From: Rhodobiaceae bacterium UBA7804
GTDB taxonomy: Bacteria; Pseudomonadota; Alphaproteobacteria; Parvibaculales; Parvibaculaceae
DNA length: 22,336 nt
Direction: 5' to 3'
Assembly: GCA_002480495.1 (NCBI GenBank)
Contig: DLCG01000009.1
Coordinates: 389,931-412,266, forward strand
Below the pieces are notes generated by a model. It did not search any database, was not told the origin of the DNA, and saw only the letters and a program-made list of their open reading frames with translations. The translations under genes were made by a program, and so were the position numbers. Below, piece after piece: positions 1-8,539 of this stretch (the stretch's first letter is position 1; each line of letters opens with the position of its first letter).

Positions 1-349
1 CGGCGGCCAGCGCCAGCGCATCGCGATTGCGCGCGCCATGGCGCTCGGTCCCCGCTTCGTCATGCTGGACGAGCCGACATCCGCACTCGACATGTCGGTG
101 CAGGCGCAGATCGTCGATCTCCTCCGCGAGCTGCAGCGCAAGAACGACCTCGCCTATCTCTTCATCAGCCATGACCTGAAAGTGGTCCGCGCGCTTGCGG
201 ACGACATCATCGTGATGAAGGACGGAAAGGTGATGGAGGCGGGCAGCGCCGACGAGGTCTTCGACCATCCGAAGACGGACTATACGAAGGCCCTCATGGC
301 CGCCGCCTTCGACCTCGAAGCCGCGCCTGCGGGTGTCGTGTCGGAGTAG
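1..349 (+). CDS. ABC transporter ATP-binding protein, peptide/nickel type, C-terminal part (5' end outside window)
   Basis: The frame is already open at base 2 and gives 115 codons before the TAG at 347-349, so the ATG at 38 is internal. The visible part opens on the ABC signature (GGQRQRIAIARAM). Walker B follows at once (FVMLDEPTSALD), with its catalytic Glu in LDEPTS, then the H-loop (LFISHDLKVVRALAD). The closing stretch (IIVMKDGKVMEAGSADEVFDHPKTDYTKALMAA) is typical of oligopeptide, dipeptide and microcin-C importers of the OppD/OppF/YejF type. The protein would sit on the cytoplasmic face and drive uptake of a peptide or similar solute by ATP hydrolysis. Whether it is a single ATPase or the second half of a fused double ATPase cannot be seen, because the N-terminal part and the permease genes lie upstream of the window. 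Confidence 0.88.
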   Translation, partial: GGQRQRIAIARAMALGPRFVMLDEPTSALDMSVQAQIVDLLRELQRKNDLAYLFISHDLKVVRALADDIIVMKDGKVMEAGSADEVFDHPKTDYTKALMAAAFDLEAAPAGVVSE

Positions 350-359
350 GAAGGCTGCC

Positions 360-426
360 GCGCCCCCGCCCCGAAATTTGATGAGCTTCGCTTTCAAATT
401 TCGACCCTCCCCAAGGGGAGGGTAAG
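360..426. repeat. Compound double-hairpin repeat, copy 1
   Basis: Two adjacent inverted repeats. The first is AT-rich: arms 372-380 (CGAAATTTG) and 395-403 (CAAATTTCG) around a loop that can fold further. It is followed directly by a GC-rich palindrome, arms 404-412 and 415-423 (ACCCTCCCC / GGGGAGGGT) around AA. A CCCCCGCCCC run precedes the block. A diverged copy with the same order of parts lies at 500-575 in reverse orientation. The block may also act as a terminator for the ABC gene that ends at 349, but no T-run follows the stems. Confidence 0.6.
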
Positions 427-499
427 CGGGCAATCTTGCGCCCTGGTGTCTTCCGTCCACAACTTACAGCGCCTGCATGAAGGGACACGACAATCCTCT

Positions 500-575
500 C
501 TTCCCACCCGCCCTTGGGGGCGGGTCGAGAAATTCGAGCATGCGAAGAATTTCTCGGGGCGGGGGCAGCGGCGTT
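500..575. repeat. Compound double-hairpin repeat, copy 2, inverted relative to copy 1
   Basis: The GC-rich palindrome comes first: arms 506-513 and 518-525 (ACCCGCCC / GGGCGGGT). It is followed directly by a perfect 10-bp AT-rich stem, arms 526-535 (CGAGAAATTC) and 547-556 (GAATTTCTCG). A GGGGCGGGGGC run closes the block. Read on the minus strand, the order (C-rich run, AT-rich hairpin, GC-rich hairpin) matches copy 1. The two copies are therefore probably diverged members of one repeat family. The 427-499 spacer between them shows no gene that I can support. Confidence 0.6.
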
Positions 576-604
576 AGTTCCCCGCGATGACGAAGAAATA
601 AAAT

Positions 605-1474
605 CTACCTCTTCACCAGTCTCTTGATGCTCGTCACATGGCCAGCATCGGAGCGCGCGATGCGCGACATGGCGATGTCGAGCCGCTCCACGGCCACGCG
701 CATGTGATGGGCATTCGCATGGATCATGCGTTCCGCATCCACCATGATGCCGACATGCCCCTTCCAGAAAACGAGATCGCCGCGGGCGAGCTTCGTGAAG
801 TCGATGGGCTCCGGCAGCGCCTCACCGAGCGTCGCCTCCTGCATGTCCGTGTCGCGGAGCGAGGCGATGCCCGCCCTTTCAAGCGACATCTGCACGAGGC
901 CCGAGCAGTCGAGGCCCATGCTGTCGCGCCCGCCCCAGAGATAGGGAACGCCGGTGAATTCCTCGGCGACGGAAACGAAGTCGCGCACATGCGATCCAAT
1001 AGGTGCGAGATGTGCGGAGAAGACCCAGCCGCCCGTCTCGAGCTCGCTATAGGAGCCGCGCGCACCGCCGACCTTCACTTTCGCGTTCATGGATAGCGGC
1101 GTCGCGGGCCGCGTCTTCAGGTCCGGTTTCGGATAGACGAAAGTCCGCAGCGCGGCGACCGTGTGCGTCGGCGTCAGCGCGCGCGGCGAAAGCTCCTTCG
1201 CCTCGACATAGCCGACATAATCGTCCAGCAGCGACTGGCCCCAGGCCCAGCCGTTCTTCTCCTCGAAGACGCGGAACGTCTCGCCGAAGAGAAGCTGCGT
1301 ATCCATCGGCGCATTGGCTTCCGGGCGGCGCAGCAGCGGCAGCACGGATGCCCGCACCAGCCGGTCGACACCTTCGGCGAAACGCGAGGCTTTCACCTCC
1401 CCACGCAGATGCGCGGCCGCGAGATCTTCTCGATAGGCATTCAGGCGAGGATCGGGACCGCGCTCGCGGTTCAT
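605..1474 (-). CDS. NlpC/P60-family (C40) cysteine peptidase with N-terminal SH3-like region
   Basis: 289 aa. The C-terminal half is an NlpC/P60 domain: Cys190 in GLDCSGLVQ follows VPYLWGG, His240 lies in WKGHVGIMVD, and a third polar residue is available around His252 (MIHANAHH). This is the usual Cys-His-His triad of enzymes that cut gamma-D-glutamyl-diaminoacyl bonds in peptidoglycan stem peptides. Residues about 55-95 (LLFGETFRVFEEKNGWAWGQ, then DDYVGYVEAKEL) look like the bacterial SH3 module found in YkfC-type enzymes. No signal peptide is visible, so a cytoplasmic role in murein-peptide or other peptide turnover is more likely than cell-wall cleavage; this is inference. The ATG overlaps the stop of the MarR gene (ATGA at 1471-1474), which points to translational coupling. 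Confidence 0.9.
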   Translation of the reverse strand: MNRERGPDPRLNAYREDLAAAHLRGEVKASRFAEGVDRLVRASVLPLLRRPEANAPMDTQLLFGETFRVFEEKNGWAWGQSLLDDYVGYVEAKELSPRALTPTHTVAALRTFVYPKPDLKTRPATPLSMNAKVKVGGARGSYSELETGGWVFSAHLAPIGSHVRDFVSVAEEFTGVPYLWGGRDSMGLDCSGLVQMSLERAGIASLRDTDMQEATLGEALPEPIDFTKLARGDLVFWKGHVGIMVDAERMIHANAHHMRVAVERLDIAMSRIARSDAGHVTSIKRLVKR

Positions 1475-1860
1475 GCAACAAGGCCTCGCGATGAACGAAT
1501 GATGAGGTCGGCGAATTCCTCGATGAAGAGCGAACCCTTCACCGTCCGCTGTACAAGCACGTTGCGCCGGTCCGCCTCGTCGCGCGAGCGCTTCAGCAGA
1601 TCGAGACTGCCAAGCGTGTCGAGCGCCCGCGTGATGGCGGGTTTCGAAACGCCGAGAGCGGCGGCGAGACCTCTCACCGTGTGCGGCGGCGCATCGAGAT
1701 AGACCGTGAACATGATCGCCAGTTGCCTCGACGAAAGGTCCGGCCCGTCATTGCGGACCGATTGAAGTACGACGTCGTGCCACAGAGACAAAGCCTCGAC
1801 GGGCTTCAGCTCCGTGATTCCCCCATTGATTCCCGGCATGGCCTCCCCCAGCGCTGCCAT
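1471..1860 (-). CDS. MarR-like winged-helix transcriptional regulator
   Basis: 129 aa. A winged helix-turn-helix occupies roughly residues 45-108. Helix SRQLAIMFTVYL is followed by the HTH (TVRGLAAALGVSKPAITRALDTL), in which SKPAITRAL is the likely recognition helix. The wing is LLKRSRDEADRRNVLVQRT, with the DxRR pattern usual in MarR proteins. It is shorter than the typical 140-150 aa because the N-terminal dimer helix is short. The ATG at 1860 was chosen because GGGGA lies just upstream; the next ATG (1839) has its GGAGG only 2 nt away. It lies between the aminopeptidase and the NlpC/P60 gene and overlaps the latter by 4 bp, so it probably controls this peptide-hydrolase group. The ligand is unknown. 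Confidence 0.85.
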   Translation of the reverse strand: MAALGEAMPGINGGITELKPVEALSLWHDVVLQSVRNDGPDLSSRQLAIMFTVYLDAPPHTVRGLAAALGVSKPAITRALDTLGSLDLLKRSRDEADRRNVLVQRTVKGSLFIEEFADLIIRSSRGLVA

Positions 1861-1896
1861 GGTCCCCGCCCGTCATCTCCGTTACGGGCCCGGATC

Positions 1897-1924
1897 AGTC
1901 TAGCTTGGGATTGCGCCGGGGCAA
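1897..1924 (-). promoter_or_regulatory. Possible sigma70-type promoter of the MarR-NlpC/P60 pair, flanked by an imperfect inverted repeat
   Basis: On the minus strand TTGCCC (1924-1919) and TAGACT (1902-1897) are 16 bp apart, which puts a start about 30 nt before the MarR ATG. GTCTAGCTTG (1898-1907) and CAAGGGTTAGAC (1922-1933) form an imperfect inverted repeat around it, a possible operator for the regulator itself. Both hexamers are only partial matches, so this is tentative. Confidence 0.3.
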
Positions 1925-2004
1925 GGGTTAGACCGCTCGGCGGGACTGCCGATTGCATAGGTCGAGTGGAGAGGCCCGGTCACACTGCCCTATCGCAATC
2001 TGCC

Positions 2005-3381
<1,377 letters not shown>

Positions 3382-3395
3382 GAGGGAAGGCTCCT

Positions 3396-3424
3396 TTGAT
3401 TTTGCTGGGCCGAAACCTTATAGA
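3396..3424 (+). promoter_or_regulatory. Sigma70-type promoter for the glutathione S-transferase gene
   Basis: TTGATT (3396-3401) and TATAGA (3419-3424) are separated by exactly 17 bp. They lie in the 100-bp gap between the divergent aminopeptidase and GST genes, about 58 bp before the GST ATG. The good match and position make this the clearest sigma70-like promoter in the window; it has not been tested. Confidence 0.5.
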
Positions 3425-3481
3425 GAGGCCGTCAGGCCCGCAACGCCAGGGCTTTTGGCGGGCAAGCAACGAGGGCGCCTC

Positions 3482-4162
3482 ATGGCTCAGCAGGAATTCG
3501 AACTCGTCATCGGCGACAAGAACTGGTCGAGCTGGAGCCTTCGCCCCTGGCTCCTGATGCGGCAGGCGGGAATCCCCTTCGTGGAGACCTCGATCCGGCT
3601 CCGCCAGACGGACACCAAGGAACAGATCCTCGCCCATTCGCCCACGGGCTACGTGCCCGCGCTCAAGTGGCGCGATGCGGTGATCGGAGACTCGCTCGCG
3701 ATCTGCGAGACCATCGCCGATCTCTATCCGGCGAAGAAACTCTGGCCCGCCGATCCGCTTGCCCGCGCGATGGCGCGCAGCGCGGCGGCGGAGATGCATT
3801 CGGGCTTCCAGAACCTCCGCCGCGAAATGCCGATGGCCGTCCTCGAGAAGCACCCGGGCGAAGGCCAGACGGAGGAGGCGCTGGCGGACGCGCGGCGCGT
3901 GGTTTCGCTCTGGCGCGAATGCCGGGTACGCTTCGGACGGCAGGCGGTCGAGGATCAGGGATTTCTTTTCGGCCTCTTCAGCGTCGCCGATGCCATGTAT
4001 GCGCCGGTGGTCACCCGCTTCCTCACCTACGACGTCGACCTTGCCGCTCTGGGCGATGACGGCACGGCGCGCACCTACATGGACGCGATCATGACGCTGC
4101 CCGCGATGCAGGACTGGGTCCGGGGGGCGGAGATCGAAGAAGCGGCGAAATCCCCTGTGTGA
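3482..4162 (+). CDS. Glutathione S-transferase family protein
   Basis: 226 aa. The N-terminal thioredoxin-like domain (about residues 5-85) opens with ELVIGDKNWSSWSLRPWLLM, where a Ser in the SSWS segment is the likely glutathione-activating residue. SPTGYVPAL carries the cis-proline of the GSH site. DSLAICETIADLYP is the gamma-glutamyl contact, with D-S in place of the usual E-S. The helical C-terminal domain holds the N-capping motif FSVADAMYAPVVTR. Members conjugate or reduce electrophiles with glutathione in the cytoplasm; the substrate cannot be read from sequence. The frame is open further upstream, but the ATG at 3482 was chosen because all domain homology begins there and the promoter at 3396-3424 lies just before it. 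It converges on the TAXI gene with only 25 bp between the stops. Confidence 0.88.
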   Translation: MAQQEFELVIGDKNWSSWSLRPWLLMRQAGIPFVETSIRLRQTDTKEQILAHSPTGYVPALKWRDAVIGDSLAICETIADLYPAKKLWPADPLARAMARSAAAEMHSGFQNLRREMPMAVLEKHPGEGQTEEALADARRVVSLWRECRVRFGRQAVEDQGFLFGLFSVADAMYAPVVTRFLTYDVDLAALGDDGTARTYMDAIMTLPAMQDWVRGAEIEEAAKSPV

Positions 4163-4190
4163 CGTTTAGATGACGTTTTGATGACGGTCA
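4160..4190 (+). repeat. Three tandem 11-bp units across two convergent stop codons
   Basis: TGACGTTTAGA (4160-4170), TGACGTTTTGA (4171-4181) and a partial TGACGGTCA (4182-4190) lie head to tail. The first TGA is the stop of the GST gene, and the last three bases form the stop of the minus-strand TAXI gene. Because the unit is 11 bp, the three TGAs fall in all three forward frames. No hairpin terminator is present between the two genes. Confidence 0.6.
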
Positions 4191-5336
4191 GGGCGAGTTG
4201 TCCCCGTCTTCATCCGCCGGGAGCACGCCCTCCTCGCGGTAATAGCGCGCCGCGCCCTCATGCAGCGGCACGGGGAGCGAGGCGATGGCGAGCCATTCCT
4301 CCTCTTTTCCTTCCTCGCCCGGCAAGAGACCGGGCAGCATGGGGCCGCTCAGCAGTACGCGATTTCCCTTGTAAAACAATGCCTTGGTAATCCGGTAGAC
4401 GAGCTCCGCGTCGGTCGCCTCGTTCACCACCCAGATCATCGAGACGCCGAGCGTCTTCGTCGCGGGCACGAAGCGATAGGTGTCCTCGGGGATTTCGAGC
4501 GGCAGGAAGTTCGCGCCCGCCCTTGTCAGCTGTCCCACGCTCTCCCCTTCAAGCGGCACAATCACGATCGAGCCCCTGTCCGCAAGGCTCGCAATCTCCG
4601 CTGACGGCAATGCGTCGACGAGAAAAAACGCATCGAGCTGGCCGCGCAACATGAGTTCGATCGCCGCCGTCGCGTCATAGTCGAATAGCGTCACGGTTCG
4701 CCGCCCGAGGCCGTTCACGGCAAGAACGGGGAGCGCCGCCTCGCGCGTGCCCGAGCCAGGCGTTCCTACGGAGACACGCTTTCCTTCGAGATCGGCAACC
4801 GTCGCAACATTCGCATTGCGGCTTGCAACGAGATAGAGCGCCTCACGATAGACGCCTGCAATGGCGCGCAGATTGGTGATCGGCTTCTCGCCCCGGAAGG
4901 GCGTTTCCGCGCGCGTCGCAAGGTCGAGGACCGGCGCGGCGACAAGCGCCGAGTCGTAGTTCCCTGCGCTCACCGCGCGTACATTCGCAACCGGTCCGGC
5001 GGAAGATTTCGCGACGGCTACCAGGCCGGCGACACCGCAAGGCAGATCGCCCTCACATGGCGGCGTTCCGGGCGGACGGCTGATCGCGGCAGCAAGGCGC
5101 TCACCGACGGCGAAATATTCATCTCCGGCGCTACCCGTCCCTATCTGGAAAAAGGCAACGGTCTCGGGCGGCTCCTCGAGACTTACGGGCGGGCGCAGGT
5201 ACAAGAGGAGTGCGAGCGCCGCAATCACGCCCAGCCCGAGTCCGACGGCCAGCATGCGCGCGGAAATTCGCGAGGCGAGCTCGCGGCCCTTTTCCGCCAA
5301 CCGGACGGCCCATACCTTCAAATCACCAGTCTCCAT
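4188..5336 (-). CDS. TAXI-family TRAP solute-binding protein, membrane-anchored
   Basis: 382 aa. After a basic N-terminus, one hydrophobic helix (about residues 29-47, ending LLLYLRPP) has no signal-peptidase or lipobox site. The protein is therefore probably anchored in the inner membrane and faces the periplasm. The mature part shows TAXI-family features: FFQIGTGSAGDEYFAVGERLA (63-82), a Cys94/Cys100 pair followed by GVAGLVAVAKSSAGPVANV, the segment NLRAIAGVYREALYLVASRN, and DLEGKRVSVGTPGSGTREAA. These proteins normally bind small carboxylates such as glutamate and pass them to a DctQM-type permease. No TRAP membrane gene is adjacent here, so the partner is elsewhere or the protein acts as a sensor. 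The ATG at 5336 has a weak GGA upstream. Confidence 0.85.
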   Translation of the reverse strand: METGDLKVWAVRLAEKGRELASRISARMLAVGLGLGVIAALALLLYLRPPVSLEEPPETVAFFQIGTGSAGDEYFAVGERLAAAISRPPGTPPCEGDLPCGVAGLVAVAKSSAGPVANVRAVSAGNYDSALVAAPVLDLATRAETPFRGEKPITNLRAIAGVYREALYLVASRNANVATVADLEGKRVSVGTPGSGTREAALPVLAVNGLGRRTVTLFDYDATAAIELMLRGQLDAFFLVDALPSAEIASLADRGSIVIVPLEGESVGQLTRAGANFLPLEIPEDTYRFVPATKTLGVSMIWVVNEATDAELVYRITKALFYKGNRVLLSGPMLPGLLPGEEGKEEEWLAIASLPVPLHEGAARYYREEGVLPADEDGDNSP

Positions 5337-5415
5337 AAACAGATTCCAGCAAGGCTCGGCGAACCTAAAATGGCCGATTATCCGGAAAATCCGCCAGATC
5401 CAACCAACCTTATAA

Positions 5416-5431
5416 TTAATCTTTTCTTGAC
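5416..5431 (+). promoter_or_regulatory. Possible CtrA box upstream of tadD (one mismatch)
   Basis: TTAA (5416-5419), seven bases, then TTGAC (5427-5431): the CtrA pattern TTAA-N7-TTAAC with one mismatch, 83 bp before the tadD start. The sequence TATAAT at 5411-5416 overlaps it, but no convincing -35 partner is present. A 10-bp direct repeat CCGGAAAATC occurs at 5382-5391 and 5439-5448, on either side. Confidence 0.3.
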
Positions 5432-5513
5432 GGGTCTCCCGGAAAATCGATCCCGATGCCCTCCCAAAAGACGCTTGAGGGGGTCGGAAGCCAGGTACCG
5501 GGAATCCGCCGTC

Positions 5514-6455
5514 ATGAAATCATTCGCTGAACAGGCTTTGCCGCCAGCCGCGCGCCGGCGCAGTCGCATCGTTGCGGTTACCCTTTGTTCCGTTCTTGCG
5601 CTTGCAGGCTGCGCCTCCACAGGCGCGGCGCCCAAGACGGAACTGGGGCCCAGGGAAGCGGCCCAGGCACAGATCGATGAGCCGGCGCTCAAGGAAGCGG
5701 CAATCGAGAGCACCAAGACACAGGACTATGTCGCCGCGGCAGCCTATTGGGGCGCTCTATACGAACGCTCACCGGACGATGCGTCCATCGCCGTTCACTA
5801 TTCAAAGGCTCTTCGCCAGATCGGCTCTATCGAGCAGTCGCTGAGCGTGATGCAGCGTGCACAAATCAAGGCGCCCGAGAATGCAGACGTTCTTTCCGAA
5901 TTCGGCAAGGCACTGACCGCGAGCGGAAGGCCCGATCAGGCCTTTGCCATATTGAACCAGGCGGCCAAATCCTCTCCGCGCGACTGGACGATCCAGTCGG
6001 CTCTCGGCGTCGCTCTCGACCAGATGGGCCGCTATGAGGAAGCGAAGGCCCACTACAACAACGCTCTTGGCCTGTCGCCGGACAATCCCTCTGTGCTGAC
6101 AAATCTGGGGCTTTCCTATGCGCTTACAGGCGATCTCAACATGGCGGAGCGCACGCTGCGCCGCGCGGTCGCCGACCAGAAGGCAGATGCCTATGCGAGA
6201 CAGAATCTCGCTATCGTTCTCGGCCTGAAGGGCAATTTCGACGAAGCGGAGCGGCTCGCCCGGGCAGATCTTCCCGCGAATGTCGCCGACAGCAATATGG
6301 CTTATCTTCGCGCCATGCTCTCACAGCCGGCTCTCTGGAAACAGATGGAAGAGCTCGACCGGAAACCGGCAGCCGAACGGCCGGAAAGCAAGACGGCTGT
6401 CCCCAACGCCGATCAGGTTTCTTCTCTGCCGCCCGAAACCGACTTGTCTCTGTAA
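5514..6455 (+). CDS. tadD: TadD-type tetratricopeptide-repeat lipoprotein of the Tad pilus
   Basis: 313 aa. A basic N-terminus (PPAARRRSR) and hydrophobic core lead to the lipobox L30-A31-G32-C33, so Cys33 should be lipidated. From about residue 75 to 245 there are roughly five TPR units, with recognisable cores such as ALGVALDQMGRYEEAKAHYN and NLGLSYALTGDLNMAERTL. A Pro/Glu-rich tail follows. TadD proteins are outer-membrane-directed pilotin-like factors that help secretin assembly or stability in Flp pilus systems. The frame is open 48 codons further upstream, but the ATG at 5514 gives a proper lipoprotein signal peptide. The gene is convergent with tadC and separated from it by a strong hairpin. 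It therefore has its own promoter and is not part of the main minus-strand operon. Confidence 0.87.
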   Translation: MKSFAEQALPPAARRRSRIVAVTLCSVLALAGCASTGAAPKTELGPREAAQAQIDEPALKEAAIESTKTQDYVAAAAYWGALYERSPDDASIAVHYSKALRQIGSIEQSLSVMQRAQIKAPENADVLSEFGKALTASGRPDQAFAILNQAAKSSPRDWTIQSALGVALDQMGRYEEAKAHYNNALGLSPDNPSVLTNLGLSYALTGDLNMAERTLRRAVADQKADAYARQNLAIVLGLKGNFDEAERLARADLPANVADSNMAYLRAMLSQPALWKQMEELDRKPAAERPESKTAVPNADQVSSLPPETDLSL

Positions 6456-6488
6456 CCGAATACCGGAACCTTCTCCGCCGTTAGACGA

Positions 6489-6520
6489 AAAGGCGCCTCG
6501 CAGAGATGCGAGGCGCCTTT
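6489..6520. terminator. Bidirectional intrinsic terminator between tadD and tadC
   Basis: A 14-bp perfect stem (6489-6502 with 6507-6520) around the loop GAGA has an A-run on one flank and a T-run on the other. It lies between the convergent stops of tadD (6455) and tadC (6552), and should serve both strands. Confidence 0.85.
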
Positions 6521-6551
6521 CTCGTTCGAAGAGAGGAAAGCTACAACCGGT

Positions 6552-7529
6552 TCAGAACGTCGATGTTGCCTTGATGATGGCCGGGCCAAGGATGACGCCG
6601 AACAGGGCCGGCAGGAAGAAGACGATCATCGGCACTGTCAGTTTCGGCGGCAGGCTTGCTGCCTTCTTTTCGGCTTCGGACATGCGCATGTCACGATTTT
6701 CCTGCGCCATGACACGGAGCGCCTGACCGAGTGGCGTACCATAGCGCTCGGCCTGAATAAGGCTCGTGGAAACCGCCTTGACCCCCGGAAGCCCAGTGCG
6801 CTTGCTCAGATTTTCGTAAGCCATCCGGCGTTCCTGCAGATAGGAAAGCTCGGCAGTCGTCAGTCCGAGTTCCTCGGCCAGTTCGACCGACTGATCGCCA
6901 ATTTCCGCCGCGACTTTCTGGAATGCCGCTTCGATGGACATGCCCGATTCGACGCAGATCAGCAGCAGGTCGAGCGCGTCGGGAAAAGCCTTGCGTATTG
7001 AATCCTGGCGGCGGGCGATCACATTTTCGACGAAGACATTGGGCACGTAGAAGCCGAAGAAGGCCGCCGCGCAGGACGCCGCGAAACGTGCCATCGGCTC
7101 CAATCCGAAATCGTTCAGCAGGACGAGATAAAGCAGCGTGAATACGAAAAGGATCGGCGGCATCACGAAGCGGAAGAAGATGAAAGTGTACATCGGGCCC
7201 GGACCCCGGAAGCCGGCCTGCCGAAGCTTGGCCTTGATCTCCGCGTTTTCGAGCATGTTGCCTCGGGCAAACATCTCGACGACCTTCTTCTTGAAGCCGA
7301 CGGTCGGCGCCTGACGAAGTCTTGTCCTTTCCTGCGCTAGCGCCTCGCGCGCACGGGCGCGCATTGCTTCGCGCTCCGTCGATACGAGCTTCATGCGTGT
7401 ACCGAGCTTGTCCGAGCTCATGAGCGGCGCGGTCAGCGTGACAATGGTCGCAAACGCAGCCAGCGCCGTGAGAAGCATCACGACATTTTCCACACTGAAC
7501 ATGCTCTCAATGAACTCGAAAATGGCCAC
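6552..7529 (-). CDS. tadC: TadC, type II secretion F-domain inner-membrane platform protein
   Basis: 325 aa with a GTG start at 7529. A hydrophobic helix near the N-terminus is followed by a charged cytoplasmic stretch (STEREAMRARAREALAQERTRLRQ). Two close transmembrane helices come next (FFRFVMPPILFVFTLLYLVLL, then MARFAASCAAAFFGFYVPNV). The GspF-like core follows (FPDALDLLLICVESGMSIEAAFQKVAAEIG), and then the last helix (PMIVFFLPALFGVILGPAIIK). TadC pairs with TadB to form the platform on which CpaF/TadA works. The frame can be extended to 7595, but that would run 55 bp into tadB. GTG at 7529 starts 11 bp after the tadB stop, has a GGGA upstream, and gives the usual family length. It is the last gene of the minus-strand assembly operon. 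Confidence 0.92.
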   Translation of the reverse strand: MAIFEFIESMFSVENVVMLLTALAAFATIVTLTAPLMSSDKLGTRMKLVSTEREAMRARAREALAQERTRLRQAPTVGFKKKVVEMFARGNMLENAEIKAKLRQAGFRGPGPMYTFIFFRFVMPPILFVFTLLYLVLLNDFGLEPMARFAASCAAAFFGFYVPNVFVENVIARRQDSIRKAFPDALDLLLICVESGMSIEAAFQKVAAEIGDQSVELAEELGLTTAELSYLQERRMAYENLSKRTGLPGVKAVSTSLIQAERYGTPLGQALRVMAQENRDMRMSEAEKKAASLPPKLTVPMIVFFLPALFGVILGPAIIKATSTF

Positions 7530-7540
7530 TTGCCGTATCC

Positions 7541-8530
7541 CTAGAACTTGAAGTCGATCATCTTCTTCATGACGAGAACGCCGATACTCATCCACAAGAG
7601 ACCGGCGACTATGATGATGTTGCCCGCCGTCGTCGTGAACAGCACATTCATGTATTCCGGCGAAACGAAATAGATCATCAGCATCACGCCCGGCGGCAGG
7701 GATCCGATGATACCGGCGGAGGCCTTTGCCTCCTGTGACATCGCCTGGATCTTTGCGCGCATCTTCTTGCGCTCACGGAGCACCTTGGACAGATTGCTCA
7801 GAGCTTCGGAGAGATTGCCGCCTGTCTTCTGTTGAATCGCCAGAACGATCTGGAAGAAGTTCACTTCAGGCAGCGGCATGCGTTCGTAAATCTTCTCCAA
7901 CCCCTGTTCCAGCGTCACACCGACGCGCTGTCCTTCCACGATGCCCTGGAACTCGGAGCGGATGGGCTCGGGTGACTCCGTTGCAATGAGCTTGAGACAG
8001 TCGTTCACCGGCAAACCCGACTTCACACCGCGAACGATCACGTCGATCGTATTCGCGAACTCCTCGGCGAACGCGTTCTGACGGCGTTTCATGAGAAAGG
8101 AAAGGACCCAGCGAGGTAGTCCGAAAGCCGCGGCGAAACCGCCCAGCAAAGCTATGAAGAAGGAAAGGCCGGAAAGCATCATGAAGAGCATGACAGTGAG
8201 ACCGCAGACCGCACTGGCGAGATAGAAGGTCCGCATCTCGATCTCGAGTCCGGCCCGTTCAATACGTGTCTTGACCGGAATGCTCTTCTTTTGTTTTGCC
8301 TGCTTTTCCTCAAGGCTCTTCAGCGTTTCCTGCATCTGCTTTCGACGCTTTTCGCTGTTGTCCACTTCGTCATCGGCAGCAGGCGCAAGCCGGGCATTGC
8401 CCGCGCGCGCAACACGCGCGACACGCTTCTGGGACTGTGTTTCCCTTCCAACGAAAAGAAAGCCGATGGCGCCGATGCACAGCGCTGCAAGAAGGGCAAT
8501 CGCGAAGATGATCAGAGTGGACTGGTCCAT
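7541..8530 (-). CDS. tadB: TadB, type II secretion F-domain inner-membrane platform protein
   Basis: 329 aa. N-terminal transmembrane helix (about residues 4-27), then a basic cytoplasmic coil (about 55-85, rich in KRRKQMQETLKSLEEKQ). Two further helices lie at about 101-143. The GspF domain contains FANTIDVIVRGVKSGLPVNDC, the QIVLAIQQKTGGNLSEALSNLSKVLRER segment and AMSQEAKASAGIIGSLPPG. Two C-terminal helices end in KKMIDFKF. Together with TadC it forms the inner-membrane platform of the Flp pilus machine. It starts 9 bp after the cpaF stop, with a G-rich ribosome-binding stretch, and ends 11 bp before tadC, so the three genes are clearly one transcription unit. Confidence 0.93.
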   Translation of the reverse strand: MDQSTLIIFAIALLAALCIGAIGFLFVGRETQSQKRVARVARAGNARLAPAADDEVDNSEKRRKQMQETLKSLEEKQAKQKKSIPVKTRIERAGLEIEMRTFYLASAVCGLTVMLFMMLSGLSFFIALLGGFAAAFGLPRWVLSFLMKRRQNAFAEEFANTIDVIVRGVKSGLPVNDCLKLIATESPEPIRSEFQGIVEGQRVGVTLEQGLEKIYERMPLPEVNFFQIVLAIQQKTGGNLSEALSNLSKVLRERKKMRAKIQAMSQEAKASAGIIGSLPPGVMLMIYFVSPEYMNVLFTTTAGNIIIVAGLLWMSIGVLVMKKMIDFKF

Positions 8531-8539
8531 ACCGGCCCC

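Noticed and set aside
294..488. 64-codon minus-strand frame before the ABC gene
   Set aside because: It crosses the ABC stop codon and the double-hairpin repeat and has no ribosome-binding site or recognisable sequence.
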